Origin: Dyadobacter sp. UC 10
Lineage (GTDB): Bacteria > Bacteroidota > Bacteroidia > Cytophagales > Spirosomataceae
Reading direction: 5' to 3'
Assembly: GCF_008369915.1 (NCBI RefSeq)
Contig: NZ_VSRN01000001.1
Coordinates: 3,840,501-3,904,500, forward strand
DNA length: 64,000 bases
In this document: in pieces, positions 8,496-16,599 of the stretch
How the letters are laid out: each line of letters begins with the position of its first letter
How positions within the stretch are numbered: the stretch's first letter is position 1
Notes under the pieces: generated by a model
Told to the model about the DNA's origin: nothing
What the model saw: only the letters and a program-made list of their open reading frames with translations
The model's database searches: none
Made by a program: the position numbers and the translations under genes

Positions 8496-8938
8496 CGGTT
8501 TCCAAAAGAAGGCTCCCTGATTCTTCCGTTAGCTAGTCCAAATCTACCGACCGGTAGTTTGACTTAAAGCGCTTTTTTTACTCCGATTACTTTCGAGGGT
8601 ACTTTCTTGTCAGCAAGTCTCGAATGAATCAGCCAAGGCACGTTTTTCTTGCAGTAACCTGTTATTTTATCCAGTTGGGTTTGACCGAAAATCTCCCGTC
8701 AGTTCAGTGTCAGCTATGCCCGCACATACCTCTGTCCACCCAAGATATAATGCTTTCCGGGTTCTTAGCAAAACCGCTGAATCCTGGCGGGCAAGTGTCT
8801 CTGGCATCATTAATCTTGCCAAGGCCGCCCGGACGAACTGGTGTTTCTGAGCCAGGCATATTTTTTTCGCCGATTTCCTTTTGAAAGCAGTGTTCTACTA
8901 ACTTCAATTTATTTTAAACCGGTTTTAATGTCCTCTAA
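8496..8938. other. Intergenic region, no convincing gene
   Basis: This 443-bp stretch holds one operator-like palindrome (8544-8557). It has open frames on both strands (8624-8884 plus, 8710-8907 minus) that I cannot match to any family and whose composition is unremarkable. The minus frame, with GSETPVRPGGLGKINDARD, could be a fragment of a decayed gene, but nothing confirms it. It probably includes the promoter of the carbamoyltransferase cassette. Confidence 0.5.
8544..8557. promoter_or_regulatory. Palindromic operator-like site (ctaccg-ac-cggtag)
   Basis: The two 6-bp arms ctaccg and cggtag are perfectly complementary around a 2-bp centre. The core ccgaccgg resembles operators recognised by some TetR-family repressors. 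It lies 49 bp after the acyltransferase stop and about 380 bp before the carbamoyltransferase start. No TetR gene is in the window, so the assignment is tentative. Confidence 0.35.
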
Positions 8939-10801
8939 ATGAAGATTCTAGGTGTTTCAGCCTTTTACCACGATGCTGCGGCTGCGTTGATTGATGACGG
9001 GGAAATAGTGGCTGCTGCTCAGGAGGAGCGGTTTACCCGGAAAAAGCATGACCCTTCGTTCCCGTCTCGGGCAATTAGTTTCTGCCTGGAGTATGGGGGG
9101 GTGAGTATAAATGAATTGGATGCAGTAGTTTTCTACGACAAGCCGCTTCTCAAATTTGAGCGGCTTTTGGAGACTTATTATGCATTTGCACCGAAAGGTT
9201 TAAGATCGTTCCTCACAGCAATGCCGGTTTGGCTGAAAGAGAAAATGTTTCTCAAACGCCTGATCCGTCAGGAACTAGGCAAGCTGGGCTATGATAAAAA
9301 AAAGAAGATTAAGCTTCTTTTTCCAGAGCACCATTTGTCACACGCTGCCAGTGCTTTTTATCCCTCTCCATTTCAAAAGGCAGCAATATTGACGATCGAC
9401 GGAGTTGGGGAGTGGGCTACTGCCTCTATCTGTCTGGGAGAAGGCAGGAATATCACAATTCTGAAAGAGCTGAAATTTCCACATTCGCTCGGGTTACTAT
9501 ATTCTGCGTTTACCTATTTTTTGGGCTTCAGAGTGAATTCGGGTGAATATAAATTAATGGGACTGGCGCCTTATGGAAACGCCTGTTCGCCGGATATCAA
9601 GCGGTACGAACAACTTATTCTGGATGAGCTGATTAATCTGAAAAAAGATGGCTCTATTTGGTTAAATCAAGATTATTTCGACTATGCTGCCGGTCTTAAA
9701 ATGGTCAATGAGGCCAAGTGGGAGCTCATTTTCGGGATCAAAAAGCGTGAGCCGGAGGATGCTCTGGAGCAAGCGCATTGTGATCTTGGGCTTGCTATAC
9801 AAAATGTTACAGAGAAGATTGTGATTCTGATGGCACGGGAAGCACGGAGGCTAACTGGGGCGGATTATCTATGTCTCGCCGGTGGCGTAGCGTTGAATTG
9901 TGTCGCAAATGGGAAACTGCAGAAGTCCGGGATATTCAAAGACATCTTTATACAACCCGCCGCAGGTGATGCGGGAGGCGCATTAGGGGCTGCACAAGCT
10001 GCTTATCATATCTATTTTGAGCAGGAAAGAAAGGTTTCGCGTAGCGGCGATGCGCTCAAAGGCTCCTACCTGGGGCCGACGTTTTCTGATCTGGATGTAG
10101 TCCTTGCTACGAAGAAGTACAAGGCAGGGTATACCTGTTTCGAAGATTTTGACACGCTCACAAGGCGGGTGGCGGAGCTGCTGGCGGCGGGAAATGTAGT
10201 GGGCTGGGTGCAGGGCAGGATGGAGTTTGGGCCTCGGGCGCTCGGAGCGAGAAGTATCCTTGGAGATCCGAGGAATGCGGCAATGCAGAAAAAACTCAAT
10301 CTTAAGATCAAATACAGGGAGTCGTTTAGGCCTTTTGCGCCTTCTGTACTCGCTGATGAATGCGCCGATTTCTTCGATTTTGAAGGGATATCTCCCTACA
10401 TGCTCCTGGTTCACCCCATTGCGGAACGGCTGCGCAAGGCAGTCCCGGCAGATTACCAATCTCTTGGGCTTCGGGAAAAGCTATATTTCGAAAGATCCGA
10501 ACTTCCATCAGTAACGCATATTGACTATTCGGCGCGCATACAAACTGTGCACAAAAGTACCAATCCGCGCTACTATGACCTGATCCGTGCATTTAAAGAG
10601 CTGACAGGATGCCCCGTGCTGGTCAATACCAGTTTCAATGTGCGGGGCGAGCCGATTGTTTGTACGCCTGAGGATGCCTACCGGTGTTTCATGCGAACCG
10701 GAATGGATTATCTGGTTGTGGGTAATTTTCTGTTTGATAAAAAATTGCAGCCGGATTGGATTGAAAAAGATAATTGGAAGGAGGAATTTGTACTTGATTA
10801 A
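8939..10801 (+). CDS. Carbamoyltransferase, NodU/CmcH family
   Basis: The 620-residue protein starts MKILGVSAFYHDAAAALIDDG, the classic N-terminus of the family. The N-terminal Kae1-like domain shows HHLSHAASAFYPSPF (about residue 130, metal/adenylate-binding His pair), TIDGVGEWATAS, and NSGEYKLMGLAPYG (about 200). LAGGVALNCVANGKL (about 313) and PAAGDAGGALGAA follow. The C-terminal YrdC-like half has GRMEFGPRALGARSIL (about 424) and LVNTSFNVRGEPIV (about 560). The family moves a carbamoyl group from carbamoyl phosphate to a hydroxyl of a sugar or natural product. It heads a cassette with an SGNH hydrolase (11-bp gap), DUF5989 and SxtJ-like genes. The substrate is unknown. Confidence 0.95.
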   Translation: MKILGVSAFYHDAAAALIDDGEIVAAAQEERFTRKKHDPSFPSRAISFCLEYGGVSINELDAVVFYDKPLLKFERLLETYYAFAPKGLRSFLTAMPVWLKEKMFLKRLIRQELGKLGYDKKKKIKLLFPEHHLSHAASAFYPSPFQKAAILTIDGVGEWATASICLGEGRNITILKELKFPHSLGLLYSAFTYFLGFRVNSGEYKLMGLAPYGNACSPDIKRYEQLILDELINLKKDGSIWLNQDYFDYAAGLKMVNEAKWELIFGIKKREPEDALEQAHCDLGLAIQNVTEKIVILMAREARRLTGADYLCLAGGVALNCVANGKLQKSGIFKDIFIQPAAGDAGGALGAAQAAYHIYFEQERKVSRSGDALKGSYLGPTFSDLDVVLATKKYKAGYTCFEDFDTLTRRVAELLAAGNVVGWVQGRMEFGPRALGARSILGDPRNAAMQKKLNLKIKYRESFRPFAPSVLADECADFFDFEGISPYMLLVHPIAERLRKAVPADYQSLGLREKLYFERSELPSVTHIDYSARIQTVHKSTNPRYYDLIRAFKELTGCPVLVNTSFNVRGEPIVCTPEDAYRCFMRTGMDYLVVGNFLFDKKLQPDWIEKDNWKEEFVLD

Positions 10802-10812
10802 AAGATGAACAT

Positions 10813-11937
10813 ATGCTATCCAAAACTACTTCCAGCATTATAAGACTCGCCTTTTTATCGATTCTTTTTGTGTTCCTTTTTTATCCCGATAAGTGGCAGA
10901 TTAAATTCGATTACCCGGGTTTTCCACACGCAGACAGCCCCAAAATACGGCTCGCAAAGACGGCCTTCTGGCTATTGCTGACCATCGAGATGATCCGGAT
11001 ATTTTACTATGCAATCGTGAAATCCAGCCGGAAAGGTATTGCCGCGAACATATTGACAATAGTCTCTACGCTGGGCATAGTGCTGATTTTGCTGGAAATT
11101 CTGTTTATGTATATTCCTCAAAGTCACGAAGGGGTGCTGTCAAAAGCTTCGCAAATCTGGTGGCAAAAATACTGGGGCCCTATTAATTCTCTTGGGTTCA
11201 GGGATAAGCCGATTCTGGATGACAAAGGGAAAAAGATCATACTGGTTATCGGAGATTCTTTCGCGGCAGGGCACGGGCTGAAATCGGTCGACGAGCGTTT
11301 TTCGAATATTCTGGAGCGACGTTTAGGCGCCGATCGGTATAGCATTTACAACCTTGGGGTTTCGGGCGCAGATACACGCGATGAAGTGAAGCGATTAAAT
11401 GAATTTCCTCTCAAACCAGACATCGTTATTTTACAGTATTTTCCGAATGATATAGAGAAGGCAGCGAAAGAAAAGGGGCTTTCCCTCTCCGGTACCGAAC
11501 CCTATGCAGATGTCAGGGGTATGCTTTCAGGTATTATCGGTCGATTTTATTTGCCGAATTTCATTTACTGGCAGCTGCCACATGCCAGTTTCAGCACGTT
11601 TGAGCAGTTTGTTCAGAAAGCCTATACAGACACTACCATACTTAATGCGCATTTACAAGATTTGTCAGGCCTGATTGCATACCAGGACAGCACAAAGACA
11701 AAAATGTATGCAGTTTTTATCCCCTTTCTTTTTCAGATTGATAAGAGCAACGGTTACACCAAACCCGTTGAGAATTATCTGGCAGTGAATGGAGTTGAAC
11801 TGGTGTCAATTAGCGGGGGAATTGCTCAAATACCAGCTAATCAGCGATCGGTTGGCAAAAATGATGGCCACGCGAGTGCGGCAGTCAATGTATTGATAGC
11901 AGAACGCTTGTACAAGTCGATGCAATCCGGAAAATAG
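10813..11937 (+). CDS. Membrane-anchored SGNH/GDSL-type hydrolase
   Basis: This 374-residue protein has three N-terminal hydrophobic segments (about residues 8-25, 50-66 and 80-100), followed by a soluble SGNH domain. Block I is ILVIGDSFAAGHGL (nucleophile Ser about residue 148), the Gly block is YNLGVSGADTRDE and the Asn block is YFPNDIE. A C-terminal His is plausible in NDGHASAAVNVLIAERL. Such enzymes are lipases, esterases or sugar O-acetyl esterases/transferases. Here it is the partner of the carbamoyltransferase 11 bp upstream. Gene order suggests action on the same glycan or lipid at the membrane (inference). Confidence 0.85.
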   Translation: MLSKTTSSIIRLAFLSILFVFLFYPDKWQIKFDYPGFPHADSPKIRLAKTAFWLLLTIEMIRIFYYAIVKSSRKGIAANILTIVSTLGIVLILLEILFMYIPQSHEGVLSKASQIWWQKYWGPINSLGFRDKPILDDKGKKIILVIGDSFAAGHGLKSVDERFSNILERRLGADRYSIYNLGVSGADTRDEVKRLNEFPLKPDIVILQYFPNDIEKAAKEKGLSLSGTEPYADVRGMLSGIIGRFYLPNFIYWQLPHASFSTFEQFVQKAYTDTTILNAHLQDLSGLIAYQDSTKTKMYAVFIPFLFQIDKSNGYTKPVENYLAVNGVELVSISGGIAQIPANQRSVGKNDGHASAAVNVLIAERLYKSMQSGK

Positions 11938-11970
11938 CTTTCAGCATTCAAATAATTTAACCTATAACAA

Positions 11971-12120
11971 ATGGATTTTTTAACTGACTTGTTTGTCTTT
12001 ATGAAGGAGCGAAGAAAATGGTGGTTGGCTCCGGTGATTCTCGTGCTTCTTTTGATCGGTATTTTGATTGTAATTGGTGGCGGATCAGCGGTTGCCCCAT
12101 TCATTTACACATTATTCTAG
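11971..12120 (+). CDS. DUF5989 small membrane protein
   Basis: This 49-residue ORF has the ATG at 11971. It starts MDFLTDLFVFMKERRKWW and continues with one hydrophobic helix (LAPVILVLLLIGILIVIGG), ending SAVAPFIYTLF. The E-R-R-K-x-W-L-x-P opening and the GSAVAPFIYTLF ending match what I recall of the DUF5989 family, which commonly follows carbamoyltransferase and SGNH hydrolase genes. It lies 33 bp after the SGNH gene and 84 bp before the SxtJ-like gene. The function is unknown; a small subunit of a membrane complex is a reasonable guess. Confidence 0.85.
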   Translation: MDFLTDLFVFMKERRKWWLAPVILVLLLIGILIVIGGGSAVAPFIYTLF

Positions 12121-12204
12121 TACCTTTTTGTCATCGCGTATTTTATTCAGGACACAACCTGTCACGCATTGGGGCGTCACAGGTTAGTTTCAAATTATCA
12201 CACT

Positions 12205-12573
12205 ATGGTAAAGACAGAAGAAGCTAAATCACAGCTGGTTATCGTTACGGGACTTCTCGTTTTGCATTTAATTTTCGAAAAGGCGCAGCCCTGGTTTCTG
12301 ATCATTGCCGTGACGGTAGGCGTGATTTCAATTGTGATTCCGGTTGCAGGCTCGCTGCTCGTGAAAGGCTGGCTGCGATTTGCAGAGATCCTGGGGGCTG
12401 TTAACGGCCGGATCTTGCTGACACTGATCTTTTTTCTGGTACTTCTTCCCGTAGCTATTATTGCGAGATGGAACAGGAAAGATCCGCTAATGCTCCAAAA
12501 TGAAGATTCCGGCTCTGTTTACACGGACCGGAATCATTCATATGAGGCAAAAGACCTTGACAATGTATGGTGA
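12205..12573 (+). CDS. SxtJ family membrane protein
   Basis: The 122-residue protein has about three hydrophobic segments (SQLVIVTGLLVLHLIFE, WFLIIAVTVGVISIVIPVAG, ILLTLIFFLVLLPVAIIA). It ends NHSYEAKDLDNVW, the aromatic-rich C-terminal tail that I associate with SxtJ-like proteins of carbamoyltransferase loci, such as the one in saxitoxin clusters. The open frame begins at 12169, but the ATG at 12205 (MVKTEEAKSQ) gives the family-sized protein. It is the last gene of the cassette. The next gene, a Ppx/GppA phosphatase, is convergent. The biochemical role is not known. Confidence 0.82.
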   Translation: MVKTEEAKSQLVIVTGLLVLHLIFEKAQPWFLIIAVTVGVISIVIPVAGSLLVKGWLRFAEILGAVNGRILLTLIFFLVLLPVAIIARWNRKDPLMLQNEDSGSVYTDRNHSYEAKDLDNVW

Positions 12574-12596
12574 TAAACTGGCCTGTCAGCAATCTG

Positions 12597-13481
12597 CTAA
12601 ATTTTTTTTCTCCTACAGGCCCGGTCATAAAGCAGTTGAAGCATTCCGTCTTTGAGCCCGACGTCGGGCACGTGTATCACTTCGGCCCCGGCCCATTTCA
12701 TTGCAGATGTGTAGATATCTCCCGCAGGAACAATTACATCGGCGCGGTCGGGGTTCAATTGCAGTTTATTGATCCGTTCATCGAGTGTGAACTGCGAGAT
12801 GTAATCACGCATTCGCTCAATCTCTTCCAGGCTGGTGGAGCTTTCAGTCAGTTTTGAGGACAAATCGAAAAGCTTATTAATGTTCCCGCCCGTCCCTACC
12901 GCCTCAATCGGCAGACTGTAATCCACATTCTGATTGATCCATTCCTTTATTTTTTGCCAGGAGTTCTTTGATTCTTTTCCTTCCAGCAGCCTGACAGAAC
13001 CGAGTTTAAATGATTTTGCATTGATCTTCACCCTGTCTTTATACAAATTTAGCTCAGTGCTGCCGCCACCCACATCAATGTGCAGGTATTGCCCGTCGCT
13101 CAGCGATTTGACGACTACATTATTAACCAGCTCAGCTTCGCGCTGGCCGTCGATGATTTGAATATGAATGCCGGTGCGTTGCTCGATCCTATCCCTGACT
13201 TCCAAGCCATTTTCTGCCTCCCGCATGGCGGATGTGGAGCAGGCCATCAGGTCGTCGACTTCATGCAGTTCCATCAAAAGCTGGTAGGCGAGCATGAGTT
13301 TCATCATACGGTCTTCGCTCATTTCCGAGATCCTCCCTTCGGTAAACACGTCGTGGCCGAGCCGGAGCGGGAATCGAACATATTCTACTTTTTTGAAGCG
13401 GGAAATGCCGGCGTCATGCAATACCGAAGATATTTGCATGCGGGCACCATTTGATCCGATATCTATTGCAGCGAATTTCAA
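12597..13481 (-). CDS. Ppx/GppA-type phosphatase (exopolyphosphatase family)
   Basis: This 294-residue protein with the actin/Hsp70-like ATPase fold starts MKFAAIDIGSNGARMQISS (phosphate-1 loop) and contains HIDVGGGSTELNLYKD (phosphate-2 loop, about residue 136) and AVGTGGNINKLFDL (about 195). The family hydrolyses polyphosphate and/or the pppGpp 5'-phosphate. It has only the core domain and lacks the C-terminal HD-like domain of long Ppx enzymes, like other short Bacteroidota members. The start at 13481 is an ATG. The choice between Ppx and GppA activity cannot be made from sequence. Confidence 0.87.
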   Translation of the reverse strand: MKFAAIDIGSNGARMQISSVLHDAGISRFKKVEYVRFPLRLGHDVFTEGRISEMSEDRMMKLMLAYQLLMELHEVDDLMACSTSAMREAENGLEVRDRIEQRTGIHIQIIDGQREAELVNNVVVKSLSDGQYLHIDVGGGSTELNLYKDRVKINAKSFKLGSVRLLEGKESKNSWQKIKEWINQNVDYSLPIEAVGTGGNINKLFDLSSKLTESSTSLEEIERMRDYISQFTLDERINKLQLNPDRADVIVPAGDIYTSAMKWAGAEVIHVPDVGLKDGMLQLLYDRACRRKKI

Positions 13482-13510
13482 AAGCTATTAACAGGGGAGT
13501 AAATAAAAAC

Positions 13511-13558
13511 CAAAAATAGGACTTTCACGGACACGAATGCAGGAATGCCCGCGAAAGT
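13511..13558 (-). terminator. Probable terminator of the sigma/anti-sigma-like operon
   Basis: Inverted repeat 13521-13530 (actttcacgg) / 13549-13558 (ccgcgaaagt) with one mismatch. On the minus strand it is followed by the T-rich stretch complementary to 13511-13517 (caaaaat). It lies 15 bp past the stop codon at 13573. Confidence 0.6.
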
Positions 13559-13572
13559 TGAAAGGTTATTAT

Positions 13573-15012
13573 CTACATTTTACCGCCTATCTGGTACAAT
13601 AGCTTCAATTTTACCCCCGGCCCGGCAGAAGGACTGAGTGGTGTGAGCGGTGTAAAATAGGTGTAAAGATAACCCTCCGCCTGTACCACAATCGGATGCC
13701 AGGTCTTCTCGATGCCCATGGAAAGATTGGCTGAGCTAATTACCGGGGTATTGGTCTTTTTGTCGAATTCCTTGGTAAAATAACCTTTGTTCGGAGCTCC
13801 GCAGTCGAAGGATACTTTTTCGCGGGAAGTCAGGGTTACATTCGTTCCTACTCCGGCATAATAGGCCCAGTTATCTTTTAAATTATTCCTGAAAGCAACC
13901 GTAAGCGGGATCTGTACTAAAGTGGGATTTACTTTGATATTGTACACATCCAAAGCCAGCGGCACTTCGCCGGGATGCGACCTTCTGAAATCCTTCCGTA
14001 TTTTTTCCTTAAATATTTTATCAGTCAAAAACTCCATCGGCTTCACTTTCAGCCAGCTGATTCCAGCTGTAATCGAAAATTTCTTGCCCACCAGTACTTC
14101 TCCCACAACCGTTTTTGCAGTCCCGTTTCCTTCAAGCTGAACCCCGCCGCCGAAGCGGTATGGTGCTTTGATATTGAATTTCGGGATCACATTTTCAGCT
14201 TTTGCAGTCTTTTCAACCTTTTTGTCGCCCACAGCTACACTGGCAATCTGATCATTATTAAACCGGGTAATCTTGTGGATCTGCCTGGCAGAAAGTCTGC
14301 TGGCCAGGCTGTAATTCATCTTTCTGGAAAGGAAGGAACTATTATTAACACCAAGAGGCGCTTTTGCCGAAAGCTCAACCAATTGCAGCGGGCTGTTTTC
14401 ACCGACCGGGAAATTGGTTATTGATTGATTATCAATTACGGAAGATGCCTCATTTGCCGGAGATGCAGGAATTTCAACGCTATTTTGAGCCAGTTCTGCC
14501 TGTGTGGCCTGCTTCGAAAACGCAGGTAAATTTGGGCCATTTAATACCAGATCATTACTATCCGAAATCCCTCTATTTGAATGAATAGCAAGGCCGGATT
14601 CCGCTGGCGTATGTTTTTTAACATGGTGCACAAATCGTTGTGGGCTGGTAACCTGCGATTTAACAGCCACATATTCAGAGCTTTCACCATCAGCTGGAGC
14701 CTGGACAAGATAAACCGTGTCCGGTGCCTGTGCGGGCTGCTGCCGGATCACTTCGATCTGGCTTTTCAGGTTTTTTACATCTGCAACCAGATTGTCGTTT
14801 TGCGAAAGTTGGTTCACATATAAAAAAGCCATAACCGTCGTAACCGAAGCGGCAGCGGCGTAACCGATCCATGAACTATATTGCTGCCAAATCGTCGGCG
14901 GCGTGTGGGCATGCATGTGATTCTGCATTTTTGCCCAATCCGCTTCCTGAAAGTCCGGTTGGATACTCTCTAATTTTCGGCGTATAGTGTTCTCAAATGT
15001 ATTAGTTTTCAT
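13573..15012 (-). CDS. Membrane protein paired with ECF sigma factor, C-terminal barrel-like domain
   Basis: The 479-residue protein has a short charged N-terminus (residues 1-45, FENTIRRKLESIQPDFQEADWAKM region) that looks like a cytoplasmic anti-sigma segment. One transmembrane helix follows (about 48-66, WIGYAAAASVTTVMAFLYV), then a coiled-coil-like stretch and a low-complexity Ser/Pro linker. The last 190 residues alternate short beta-strand-like segments (FSITAGISWLKVKP, WAYYAGVGTNVTLTSR, PIVVQAEGYLYTYFTP), resembling the outer-membrane-like domains of Bacteroidota. Its start overlaps the sigma gene by 11 bp, so it is probably the cognate anti-sigma factor or signal transducer (inference). 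It is not a FecR protein by visible motifs. Confidence 0.75.
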   Translation of the reverse strand: MKTNTFENTIRRKLESIQPDFQEADWAKMQNHMHAHTPPTIWQQYSSWIGYAAAASVTTVMAFLYVNQLSQNDNLVADVKNLKSQIEVIRQQPAQAPDTVYLVQAPADGESSEYVAVKSQVTSPQRFVHHVKKHTPAESGLAIHSNRGISDSNDLVLNGPNLPAFSKQATQAELAQNSVEIPASPANEASSVIDNQSITNFPVGENSPLQLVELSAKAPLGVNNSSFLSRKMNYSLASRLSARQIHKITRFNNDQIASVAVGDKKVEKTAKAENVIPKFNIKAPYRFGGGVQLEGNGTAKTVVGEVLVGKKFSITAGISWLKVKPMEFLTDKIFKEKIRKDFRRSHPGEVPLALDVYNIKVNPTLVQIPLTVAFRNNLKDNWAYYAGVGTNVTLTSREKVSFDCGAPNKGYFTKEFDKKTNTPVISSANLSMGIEKTWHPIVVQAEGYLYTYFTPLTPLSPSAGPGVKLKLLYQIGGKM

Positions 15013-15616
15013 TTCCTCTGAATGACTTTACGGCCCAATCGCTTGGAAACAGATGTGGGTAATATTGTTTGATTAAATGCTGTAATCGGGCTCTTGCACG
15101 CACATAATGAGAGCGTACCGTCGCCTCGTTGATCTGTAACAAATCTGCAATCTCCCGGTGGTTGTAGCCATCGACTACATATAACAAAAATACGTTTTTG
15201 TAAACCGGCTTTATTTTCTGGATCAGCTGAAGTATTTCTTCCGCAGTGATTTGGGAAATTACGTCCTCCTCGAATTTAGGATAAGGAGCATCTTCCAGTG
15301 AAATCACATCCTCACTATGCTTTTTATGCTTCCGGTAGTAGCTGATCGCGGTATTGACCATGATCGTCCGCAACCATGCTTTGAACGGATGCGTTGAATC
15401 GTACTTTCCCAGATTATTAAAGACTTTCAAAAAACCCTCGTTCAATACCTCTTCCGCTTCCTCCGTAGTGGACGTGTAGCGGAGACAGATGCTTTTGGAA
15501 TAACCGAAGAACTGTTTGTAAAGATGTCTCTGCGCCTGGCTGTTACCGGCAATGCAGGCAGTTACGACGGAGTCGAAGTCGTTCTCATTAAATGATATTT
15601 TTCTTCCAAATAGCAA
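15002..15616 (-). CDS. RNA polymerase sigma-70 factor, ECF subfamily
   Basis: The 204-residue protein contains a region-2 segment (HLYKQFFGYSKSICLRYTS through FLKVFNNLGKYDSTHPFKAW, about residues 30-85) and a region-4 helix-turn-helix (KPVYKNVFLLYVVDGYNHRE then IADLLQINEATVRSHYVRAR, about 138-180). ECF factors direct RNA polymerase to stress- or envelope-related promoters. No ATG is available near the N-terminus, and TTG at 15616 (MLFGRKISFNEND) is the likely start. The membrane partner gene downstream overlaps its end by 11 bp. Its own promoter would lie in 15617-15770. Confidence 0.93.
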   Translation of the reverse strand: MLFGRKISFNENDFDSVVTACIAGNSQAQRHLYKQFFGYSKSICLRYTSTTEEAEEVLNEGFLKVFNNLGKYDSTHPFKAWLRTIMVNTAISYYRKHKKHSEDVISLEDAPYPKFEEDVISQITAEEILQLIQKIKPVYKNVFLLYVVDGYNHREIADLLQINEATVRSHYVRARARLQHLIKQYYPHLFPSDWAVKSFRGNEN

Positions 15617-15929
15617 TGTCAGGGGGTCGAAATTGTCAGGGATCTAATGCTTGCATACACTTACGTTGACTTTCGATGATATGTTGCAAAAATTTACAAA
15701 AATCTCAATCTCTTTCAAAATCAGGACATTGGCTAATCTCAATCTAACGTAGTCTGAAAAGTGACTCTGCTTGCAACAATCGGCGAATTGGCTGCGTAAT
15801 TCAGATTATAGCGGCAGTAAATGCGTAGAGACATTACCGGTTTTAGTCAAATTTCACGACTACACCGCGATTGAAGAACTTTTGTTAGGGGTGAGTTGGA
15901 ATACGGTTTCGGATCTTTCGAAACCGTAT
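15617..15929. other. Intergenic region upstream of the sigma factor gene
   Basis: This 313-bp AT-rich stretch lies between the sigma factor gene and the 3' end of the Lrp-family gene, both on the minus strand. Apart from the hairpin at 15900-15930 I see no gene or conserved RNA. An open frame at 15771-16040 is a shadow that overlaps the Lrp gene. The sigma operon promoter is presumably here, but no good TAnnTTTG match stands out. Confidence 0.5.
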
Positions 15930-15930
15930 T
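15900..15930. terminator. Perfect 12-bp hairpin after the Lrp-family gene
   Basis: Arms 15900-15911 (aatacggtttcg) and 15919-15930 (cgaaaccgtatt) pair perfectly around a 7-nt loop. The right arm touches the stop codon of the Lrp-family gene. On the minus strand no T-run follows; on the plus strand there is one (tattttttac). It may stop transcription entering from the left or stabilise the 3' end of the lrp-like mRNA. Confidence 0.6.
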
Positions 15931-16406
15931 TATTTTTTACCCGGGAGCATTTCCAGTGCCGACGAGTTTTTGATCTCGCCCATTACAAACAAACTGTGCG
16001 TACTTCCTATATTTTCAAGCGATCCCAGTTTTTGCATTAAAAATTGCTGATACTGAGACATATCGTCTACGACCACCTTCAACAAAAAATCGTAATCTCC
16101 GGAAATATTAAAGCATTCCATTACCTCGGGCATCGCGGTGACTGCCTTGACAAATTTTTCACCCATACTTTTAGAATGCTCTTTCAGCGCGATATTGCAG
16201 AAAGCCATCAGTTTTTTGCCTACTTTTTCCCGGTCTACCAGCGCCACATATTTACGGATCACACCCTCTTTTTCCAGTCTTCTTACCCGCTCATAAACCG
16301 GCGTGTACGATAAGTTTAACTTTTCCGACAATTCCCGCGTTTTCAAAGTAGCGTCCTGTTGCAGCAAATGCAGGATTTTGGCATCAGTTTCATCCAGATT
16401 ATACAT
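15930..16406 (-). CDS. Lrp/AsnC family transcriptional regulator
   Basis: The 158-residue protein has an N-terminal winged HTH (LDETDAKILHLLQQDATLKT then RELSEKLNLSYTPVYERVRR, residues 3-45) and a C-terminal RAM effector domain (FCNIALKEHSKSM to STHSLFVMGEI). Lrp/AsnC proteins sense amino acids as octamers or larger and control amino-acid genes. The gene is divergent from metH across 193 bp, and that region holds an inverted repeat (16485-16532), so control of metH and of itself is plausible. The frame opens at a TTG (16427), but the ATG at 16406 (MYNLDETDAK) is the typical family start. Confidence 0.93.
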   Translation of the reverse strand: MYNLDETDAKILHLLQQDATLKTRELSEKLNLSYTPVYERVRRLEKEGVIRKYVALVDREKVGKKLMAFCNIALKEHSKSMGEKFVKAVTAMPEVMECFNISGDYDFLLKVVVDDMSQYQQFLMQKLGSLENIGSTHSLFVMGEIKNSSALEMLPGKK

Positions 16407-16484
16407 AGATAGAATATCTTTATTCAATTCAACCAGGCTTCGAATATAGATAAATGATGGAAGTTTTGTTGAATTGTCAGACGT

Positions 16485-16532
16485 TTAGTCTAATATTTTC
16501 CAATTTATTGAATAAAAAATCTATTGGACTAA
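16485..16532. promoter_or_regulatory. Inverted repeat between lrp-like gene and metH, candidate operator
   Basis: 16485-16495 (ttagtctaata) and 16522-16532 (tattggactaa) are inverted copies with one mismatch, spaced 37 bp centre to centre by AT-rich DNA. Such spaced, AT-rich dyads are what Lrp-type octamers bind. Binding is inferred only from position and symmetry. Confidence 0.5.
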
Positions 16533-16599
16533 ATTTGTTACTTGTAAAGCTCACCCTTTTGGGCACTTATCACCAGAACTTTTTAAATGCATATATAAA

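Noticed and set aside
8624-8884. 86-codon plus-strand frame before the carbamoyltransferase
   Set aside because: No recognisable domain, no promoter or ribosome-binding evidence; a competing minus frame covers the same bases.
12575-12621. Hairpin ggcctgt/acaggcc between SxtJ-like and Ppx genes
   Set aside because: The loop of 28 nt and the overlap with the Ppx coding end make it unconvincing as a terminator.
15771-16040. 89-codon plus-strand frame
   Set aside because: It overlaps the 3' end of the Lrp-family gene and the hairpin after it, and has no protein-like features.
16428-16599. SAM riboswitch before metH
   Set aside because: No SAM-I or SAM-II conserved core was found; only AT-rich DNA and an inverted repeat.
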